Shown piece by piece: positions 14,809 through 19,721 of a stretch of 19,721 nucleotides of DNA. Numbering within the stretch: the first letter of the stretch is position 1; each line of letters starts with the position of its first letter. Location of the stretch: NCBI GenBank assembly GCA_035626155.1, contig DASPOF010000029.1, positions 1 through 19,721 of the forward strand, written 5' to 3'. The notes under the pieces are model-generated. The model searched no databases. It was not told where the DNA came from and saw only the letters and a list, made by a program, of their open reading frames with translations. Position numbers and translations under genes: made by a program. Source of the DNA: DASPOF01 sp035626155. Lineage in GTDB: Bacteria > Desulfobacterota > Binatia > Binatales > Binataceae.

Positions 14809-16215
14809 ATGCCAGATTATACGATGACGATTAACGGCAAGGCCGTGAAGGGATCGAAATCGTTCGGCGTGGTCAACCCCGCCACGGGCAAAGTCTTTAC
14901 CGAGGTCCCCGACTGCACCAGGGCGGAGCTCGACCAGGCGATGGAGGCGGCGCAGCGCGCGTTTCCGGCCTGGAGCCGCGATGTGGCCGCGCGGCGCAAG
15001 GCGCTGAACGGAGTCGCCGGGGCGCTTCAGCAGCCGCCGGAGGGGCTGGCCCGGACGCTCACGCAGGAGCAGGGCAAGCCGCTCGACAAGGCGGCTCAGG
15101 AGATCATGGGCGCTGCGATCTGGGCCTCATACACCTCGACGCTCCAAATACCCGTCGAGGTGATACAGGACAGCCCGACGGCCAAAGTCGAAGTGCGGCG
15201 CAAGCCGCTCGGCGTGGTCGCCGCGATCACGCCGTGGAACTATCCGGTGATGCTCGCGATGTGGAAGATCGCGCCGGCGCTTCTGGCCGGCAACACGATC
15301 GTGCTCAAGCCGTCGCCATTCACGCCGATCACGTCCCTCATGATGGGCGAGATTCTGCGCGACCTCCTTCCGCCGGGCGTGCTCAACGTGATCTCGGGCG
15401 GCGACGACCTCGGCGCCTGGATGACGAGCCATCCCATTCCAAGGAAGATTTCGTTTACCGGCTCGGTCGAGACCGGCAAGAAGGTTGCGGCCTCGGCCGC
15501 GCCCGATCTCAAGCGGCTGACGCTCGAGCTTGGCGGCAACGATGCCGCGATCGTGCTCGGAGACGTCGATCTGGCGGCGGTCGCGCCGAGGATCTTCTGG
15601 GGAGCCTTCGAAAACTCCGGCCAGATCTGCAGCGCGATCAAGCGCGTGTATGTCCCCGAGCAGATGTACGCCCCGATGCTCGAGAAGCTCGGCGAACTTG
15701 CCAAAGGCGTCAAAGTCGGCAACGGACTGGAGCCGGGGACGCAGCTCGGCCCGATCAACAACAAGCCCCAGTTCGAGCGCGTCACCGAGCTGGTCGAGGA
15801 TGCGAAGAAGCACGGCGCGAAAATCGTCACCGGCGGGTCGCGTCTGGGAAGTGAGGGCTACTTCTATGCTCCGACGATCGTCGGCGGCATTTCCGACGGC
15901 GTCCGGCTGGTCGATGAGGAGCAGTTCGGCCCCGCGCTGCCCATCATCCCGTACAAGGACGTCGATGATGCGGTCCGCCGCGCGAATGCGACCCATTACG
16001 GGCTGAGCGGCTCCGTGTGGTCGAGCGATCTGGCTCGCGGCGCAGAGGTCGCCTCGCAGCTCGAGTGCGGCTCAGCCTGGGTGAATCAGCACGTGGCGAT
16101 CGCGCCCAATCTGCCCTTCGGCGGCGCCAAGTGGTCCGGGATTGGCGTGGAGAACGGCCCGTGGGGTCTGCTCGGCTTCACCGAGATTCAGGTGGTGAAC
16201 GGGGTCAAAGTCTGA
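14809..16215 (+). CDS. NAD(P)+-dependent aldehyde dehydrogenase family protein
   Basis: 468 residues, a complete ALDH superfamily enzyme that oxidises aldehydes to carboxylates. Visible elements are N144 in ITPWNYP, K167 in VLKPSPFTP (cofactor binding), SFTGSVETGKK at 215-225, general base E240 in LELGGND, and catalytic C274 in NSGQICSAIKRVYV. The EQFGPALPI and NLPFGGAKWSGIG motifs are also present. The NSGQICSAIKR active-site context resembles the AldA-like subgroup rather than classical betaine-aldehyde enzymes, so the substrate should not be named from sequence. Located 116 bp behind the HTH regulator on the same strand; regulation by that protein is possible. It is a NAD(P)-type enzyme and needs no tungsten or molybdenum, so the nearby WtpA-like gene does not feed it directly. 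Confidence 0.92.
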   Translation: MPDYTMTINGKAVKGSKSFGVVNPATGKVFTEVPDCTRAELDQAMEAAQRAFPAWSRDVAARRKALNGVAGALQQPPEGLARTLTQEQGKPLDKAAQEIMGAAIWASYTSTLQIPVEVIQDSPTAKVEVRRKPLGVVAAITPWNYPVMLAMWKIAPALLAGNTIVLKPSPFTPITSLMMGEILRDLLPPGVLNVISGGDDLGAWMTSHPIPRKISFTGSVETGKKVAASAAPDLKRLTLELGGNDAAIVLGDVDLAAVAPRIFWGAFENSGQICSAIKRVYVPEQMYAPMLEKLGELAKGVKVGNGLEPGTQLGPINNKPQFERVTELVEDAKKHGAKIVTGGSRLGSEGYFYAPTIVGGISDGVRLVDEEQFGPALPIIPYKDVDDAVRRANATHYGLSGSVWSSDLARGAEVASQLECGSAWVNQHVAIAPNLPFGGAKWSGIGVENGPWGLLGFTEIQVVNGVKV

Positions 16216-16221
16216 AGCTCA

Positions 16222-16269
16222 AAGCGCCGCGGGAGTGCGCCGCCGTAAAATCGGCGCATCGCGCGGCGC

Positions 16270-16271
<2 letters not shown>
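16222..16271. terminator. Strong bidirectional terminator between aldehyde dehydrogenase and recO
   Basis: A perfect 10-bp outer stem (AAGCGCCGCG with CGCGGCGCTT) encloses a second perfect 7-bp stem (TGCGCCG/CGGCGCA) around a TAAAA-containing loop. It begins 6 bp after the dehydrogenase stop, and its right arm overlaps the recO TAA. The minus-strand side reads CTTTGAGCTT after the stem. Confidence 0.7.
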
Positions 16272-17043
<772 letters not shown>

Positions 17044-17049
17044 CGCGCC

Positions 17050-18180
17050 CTAGCTGCCGATGCTCTGGCGGAGCATCGCCTGCTGAATTTCCCGCACTTC
17101 GGCGCGCATCGCCTGCGCGCCCGCAACCGTGCGGCCGGCCTCAGCCGCCTCGCGCAGCAGGGTTTCGAACTTGACCAGGATATTGGCGATCTTGGTGTGC
17201 GCCTCGATCAGCGCGCGCTGCTTGAGTTCCTCGCTTTCCCATCGGCGCGCCGCGTAATCGCGCAATTCCTGGCTCTGGATGAGCAGCTCGCGGGCCTCAT
17301 CTTCGTATCCGCGCACCAGTCTGCGGATGATATCGATCACCTTGGGACGTTCTTCGGGATCTTTCCACAGGACGTGTTCGAGGAACATGAGATCATCCTC
17401 GGTGACGGTCGTGCGGCCGAGCAGAGCCGCATGCGCGCGGAGCACGTCGAGCGAGTTTTTCCAGCGCCGGTCGGAGACCACGATCTGCTCGCGCAAGAGT
17501 TCGCGCCTGAGTTCGGCGATCGATCGGAGTATTCCGCCGGGCACCGCGATCGAGCGCGCGGCGGCGCTGGCCGCCTCGAGTTCCCCGAACGTGATCGTCG
17601 TGCGCGATGCGGCCTCGGCGCCCTCGAGCATCTTGAGGAACCGGAAGTCCTCCACAATGTAATCGGCCATGAAGCGGAGCATGAACCGGTCGTACAGCGC
17701 GGTCAGTTCCTCCTCGTCGGGAAGCTCGTTGGATGCGCCGAACATCGTGATGAGCGGGACCGCGATGCGTTCGCGGCCGTTGTGAAAAATCCGCTCGTTG
17801 ATGAGCGTCAGGAGCGCGTTCAGGATCGATGAATTCGCCTTGAAGATTTCGTCCAGGAACGCGATGTGCGCCTCGGGGAGCTTGTGCGTCGTCACGCGGC
17901 GGTAGTCGTCCTGCTCGAGGCCCTTGAGGCTCACCGCGCCGAAAATCTCCTCGGGCGTGCTGAACCGGGTGAGCAGCCACTGAAAATAATTCGCGCCCTC
18001 GATCCGCGTGCACAGTTCCTCGGCTAGCATCGACTTGGCCGTGCCGGGCGGGCCGATGATGAGCACGTGGCTGCGCGCCAGCAGCGCCGACAGCGCGCCG
18101 TCGATCAGATCGGAGCGTTCGAGGAAGGTGCGGTTGAGTTCGTCGCGGATGCGCGCGAGTTTGGATGCGGGATCAGCCAT
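17050..18180 (-). CDS. MoxR-family AAA+ ATPase, RavA-like
   Basis: 376 residues from ATG 18180. An alternative ATG at 18219 would add 13 basic residues; it lies a few bases from a GATAAA element that may be the -10, which favours 18180. Walker A GPPGTAKS is at 43-50, Walker B IAFLDE at 106-111, sensor 1 ASNE at 149-152, and an arginine-finger region YDRFMLRF at 163-170. A helical C-terminal part (about 250-376) is rich in charged coiled-coil sequence. MoxR ATPases remodel or mature protein complexes and usually work with a von Willebrand factor A partner (ViaA for RavA). No such partner is in this window; downstream is recO instead. Its substrate is unknown. Confidence 0.9.
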   Translation of the reverse strand: MADPASKLARIRDELNRTFLERSDLIDGALSALLARSHVLIIGPPGTAKSMLAEELCTRIEGANYFQWLLTRFSTPEEIFGAVSLKGLEQDDYRRVTTHKLPEAHIAFLDEIFKANSSILNALLTLINERIFHNGRERIAVPLITMFGASNELPDEEELTALYDRFMLRFMADYIVEDFRFLKMLEGAEAASRTTITFGELEAASAAARSIAVPGGILRSIAELRRELLREQIVVSDRRWKNSLDVLRAHAALLGRTTVTEDDLMFLEHVLWKDPEERPKVIDIIRRLVRGYEDEARELLIQSQELRDYAARRWESEELKQRALIEAHTKIANILVKFETLLREAAEAGRTVAGAQAMRAEVREIQQAMLRQSIGS

Positions 18181-18502
18181 CGACTTGCGAGCCAGCCGCC
18201 AGGGCGGGCGCGCTTTCATTCGAATTTATCAGAGCGGCGCCGCCGACTTAAGTTGTGTCCTGGCAAATTTCGCCGGTTTCGCTCGGTGGAGCTCTATGTG
18301 CGCAAACCTCCTGTCTCCCAGGGATTTTCTCGATCTTGTCTGCCGACAAGCGGGCTGCTCCGAACGACCTCGAGAAGTGCCGATTTCGACCCAGCAAGGG
18401 CACAAAATTAGGCACGGCGGTGGTGCGCTAGAAGCGCGCGCGGCGAGGCGCTTCGCGCCTGGGATCCAAGAGCCACCGCCTTTTGCGCCAGCAGTTCCAC
18501 GG
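18181..18502. other. Intergenic region between the MoxR start and the zinc-ribbon gene
   Basis: About 320 bp with no convincing gene. The left end should hold the MoxR-gene promoter, with a GATAAA-like -10 near 18228-18233 on the minus strand and no good -35. The right end contains the large palindromic structure described separately. A 72-codon plus-strand frame from ATG 18297 has a GGAG element in front but is arginine- and alanine-rich, runs through the palindrome and has no recognisable domain, so it is not called. Confidence 0.4.
18416..18484. terminator. Large palindromic RNA-like structure, probable terminator
   Basis: GGCGGTGG (18416-18423) pairs perfectly with CCACCGCC (18473-18480) and encloses a very stable inner hairpin, AGGCGC-TTC-GCGCCT (18446-18460). 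An alternative inner pairing (AAGCGC 18432-18437 with GCGCTT 18448-18453) also exists. TTTT follows at 18481-18484 on the plus strand; on the minus strand the stem is followed by GTGCCTAATTTTG. It lies 22 bp past the stop of the minus-strand zinc-ribbon gene, so it could end that operon, or terminate an unannotated plus-strand RNA. Confidence 0.5.
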
Positions 18503-18706
18503 TCAGCACATTAGAGCCACGATCATCGCGTGCCGGACTGACATTGCGCTCCGGTAGCAGCGCATGCAGAGGTCGTGCTGGCTGTCGCCCTTAAATCGGC
18601 CTCGGTATACGAAGCCGGCGGCATGTTGTCCGCAACTGGAACACATGCGCCGCCCGCTGCGCATCGGCGCGAAAGGAAGTTCGTGGTCAAATCGATTTGC
18701 GCTCAT
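18503..18706 (-). CDS. Small four-cysteine zinc-ribbon-like protein
   Basis: 67 residues. Two CxxC pairs (C22/C25 in MCSSCGQ and C47/C50 in LCMRC), 22 residues apart with H44 close by, form a zinc-ribbon-like layout. The N-terminus (FDHELPFAP) and the strand-rich GFVYRGRFKGD between the pairs resemble small uncharacterised proteins found in several environmental bacterial genomes, from memory and without search. Zinc ribbons of this size often bind nucleic acid or proteins, but no function is established. Its ATG overlaps the stop of the upstream gene as ATGA and has a GGAG 5 nt upstream, which is strong support that it is real and co-translated. Confidence 0.7.
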   Translation of the reverse strand: MSANRFDHELPFAPMRSGRRMCSSCGQHAAGFVYRGRFKGDSQHDLCMRCYRSAMSVRHAMIVALMC

Positions 18707-19566
18707 GATTTCTCCGAAGTCGCACTGCCGAGATTACCGGGCTTCTCTCCCCACAGCAGCGGCACAGGTCCAAGCTTGAGTTCGTACGCTTGGCGCACCA
18801 ATGGCAGAAGCCCCGTTAGCTGTTCGTCATTTGTAACCACGATCCGGCTATAGCTTCCGCGGCCGCGGCCAAGGGAAGCTGGCCTGCTCGGGAACTGATC
18901 AGGCTCGCCGTAAAGACTGACTCTGACTCCCGACTTTCGCTGCAGCAGGGCTTCGATCATCAGAAAGTTTGGCTTGAAAGCGATGCCACTGTTCTTGCCA
19001 TTCTCTTGCCTGTAGGCGCTTGGTATCACGCCGGGAATCTTGATTGCCTCGTTGACGATGCGTTGCGCGTATGAGATCGAACGGTGGGGAAATCCAACGA
19101 AACTCGCCGACACGTCGAACGGTACACCTGGGGTATGGGAAAAGCCCGCTTGTAGCGACCAGTCGCCTTGACCATCTGGGACCTTCTCAAACAACCCTGA
19201 GATACCAAAGGGGGGATCATCGCCGAAATCCTGGGTCATGACGTAGTCGCCCCCTCCGGGCCCAACCTTTACAAAAAAACCTGAGTCGCATTCATCGAGA
19301 GGACGGTCGGGATCGCAAGGGTCAATAATCCTGCCTTGGACTTCCCTTTCTTCAGAAGGCAGAGAGGCCAACTGCTTGTTAGCCTCTGACGATTCACTAG
19401 TGAGCGACACGGGACTGCCGGCTTTGGATTCTGCCGGGCGGTCGCTCAACAGGTGGTCAGATAGCAACGTTGAATAAAATGCCGAGACATCAATGCCCCT
19501 TGATCGGGCCTGAGCTTGGGCCATGTCATCGACTTTGTCAGGCAGCCATATTTCTCTTTTTCGCAT
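18703..19566 (-). CDS. Uncharacterised protein with ribbon-helix-helix-like N-terminus and DUF5655-like C-terminus
   Basis: 287 residues from ATG 19566. Residues 3-41 read as strand (KREIWLP), helix (DKVDDMAQAQARSRG) and helix (DVSAFYSTLLSDHLL), the ribbon-helix-helix pattern of CopG/Arc-type DNA-binding proteins. Residues about 42-80 are polar and probably disordered. The middle (about 81-160) has Asp/Gly-rich segments such as CDPDRPLDECDSGF and GPGGGDY. The C-terminal part (about 163-265) includes KPNFLMIEALLQ, VRVSLYGEPDQF, GRGRGSYSRIVV and LLPLVRQAYELK, reminiscent of the DUF5655 domain seen in some nucleases and defence-associated proteins. That resemblance is tentative. The DNA looks less GC-rich than the rest of the window, as if acquired. 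It overlaps the zinc-ribbon gene by ATGA, and has its own promoter. Confidence 0.65.
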   Translation of the reverse strand: MRKREIWLPDKVDDMAQAQARSRGIDVSAFYSTLLSDHLLSDRPAESKAGSPVSLTSESSEANKQLASLPSEEREVQGRIIDPCDPDRPLDECDSGFFVKVGPGGGDYVMTQDFGDDPPFGISGLFEKVPDGQGDWSLQAGFSHTPGVPFDVSASFVGFPHRSISYAQRIVNEAIKIPGVIPSAYRQENGKNSGIAFKPNFLMIEALLQRKSGVRVSLYGEPDQFPSRPASLGRGRGSYSRIVVTNDEQLTGLLPLVRQAYELKLGPVPLLWGEKPGNLGSATSEKS

Positions 19567-19589
19567 GGCCTACATAACCTCGGCTTCAG

Positions 19590-19618
19590 AACATAGCTGC
19601 TGCGTCTTTTCTTGTCAA
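19590..19618 (-). promoter_or_regulatory. Sigma70-type promoter of the RHH/zinc-ribbon operon
   Basis: On the minus strand a perfect TTGACA (19613-19618) is followed after exactly 17 bp by TATGTT (19590-19595), four of six -10 positions. The -10 ends 23 bp before the ATG at 19566, predicting a leader of roughly 16-18 nt. This is the best promoter match in the window. Confidence 0.65.
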
Positions 19619-19622
19619 TGGC

Positions 19623-19649
19623 AGTGGCTGACAGTTGCAGGCAGCCACT
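19623..19649. promoter_or_regulatory. Inverted repeat directly behind the -35 box, possible operator
   Basis: AGTGGCTG and CAGCCACT are perfect 8-bp arms around an 11-bp centre, ending 4 bp from the TTGACA box. The arms could be extended by GGC/GCC with a short bulge. It might bind the ribbon-helix-helix domain of the operon's own product, as in many antitoxin promoters, or be a terminator of a gene beyond the window edge; it lacks a T-tract. Confidence 0.4.
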
Positions 19650-19721
19650 AGCTGCCGGTCGCCATTTCTTGTGAAAGCGAGCGGGCCGCCGAATGTAGCG
19701 GGAACGGCCAAGCACTCCTAC

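Noticed and set aside
18416..18484. tRNA or tmRNA gene suggested by the closed stem
   Set aside because: No anticodon arm, no T-loop consensus and no CCA-like end could be placed; the fold is nested hairpins rather than a cloverleaf.
18297..18514. 72-codon plus-strand frame with a GGAG in front of its ATG
   Set aside because: It runs straight through the palindromic structure, has biased Arg/Ala/Pro composition and no recognisable motif. It overlaps the end of the zinc-ribbon gene on the other strand.
19446..19715. 89-codon minus-strand frame at the right edge
   Set aside because: It overlaps the better-supported RHH gene in another frame and covers its promoter; composition is basic and without domain signs.

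Overview
The window is GC-rich, gene-dense chromosomal DNA from a diderm (Gram-negative-type) bacterium. Two exported proteins have the aromatic C-termini of outer-membrane beta-barrels, several genes start with GTG or TTG, and the housekeeping genes (Mrp, CoaBC, RecO, MoxR) are bacterial. The mixture of a long-form inositol-phosphate synthase, a family 4 uracil-DNA glycosylase, two unusual outer-membrane proteins and a WtpA-type binding protein would suit a poorly cultured deltaproteobacteria-like or Binatota-like lineage. That placement is inference; no rRNA, tRNA, CRISPR array or transposase is visible.

Left part (1-8506), mainly housekeeping. An Mrp/ApbC iron-sulfur carrier ATPase (32-1084), inositol-1-phosphate synthase (1177-2496) and the bifunctional coenzyme A enzyme CoaBC (2572-3804) run on the plus strand. 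A secreted zinc-dependent phospholipase C-like protein (3837-4760, minus) is convergent with coaBC and diverges, with only 33 bp between, from a family 4 uracil-DNA glycosylase (4794-5639). The glycosylase overlaps an NfeD-type membrane serine protease by 4 bp, and that gene is followed by its usual partner, a slipin/stomatin, and then by a histidine phosphatase.

Middle part (8503-16215), an envelope and oxyanion theme. On the minus strand lie an orphan WtpA-like tungstate/molybdate-binding protein, a 596-residue porin-like protein with an N-terminal coiled coil, and a second smaller barrel of the phenol-degradation MetA type. Between the two barrel genes is a plus-strand DUF4336 protein. A plus-strand XRE-type regulator fused to a periplasmic-binding-protein-like sensor domain follows, then an aldehyde dehydrogenase. 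No permease or ATPase for the binding protein is present here.

Right part (16216-19721). RecO lies 6 bp behind a RavA-like MoxR ATPase in one minus-strand unit. Beyond it, in DNA that looks less GC-rich than the rest, is a compact minus-strand operon: a 287-residue protein with a ribbon-helix-helix-like N-terminus and an uncharacterised C-terminal domain, overlapping by ATGA a 67-residue four-cysteine zinc-ribbon-like protein. It has a near-consensus promoter, an 8-bp inverted repeat directly behind the -35 box, and a large palindromic structure downstream. This is the best candidate for an undescribed small system in the window.
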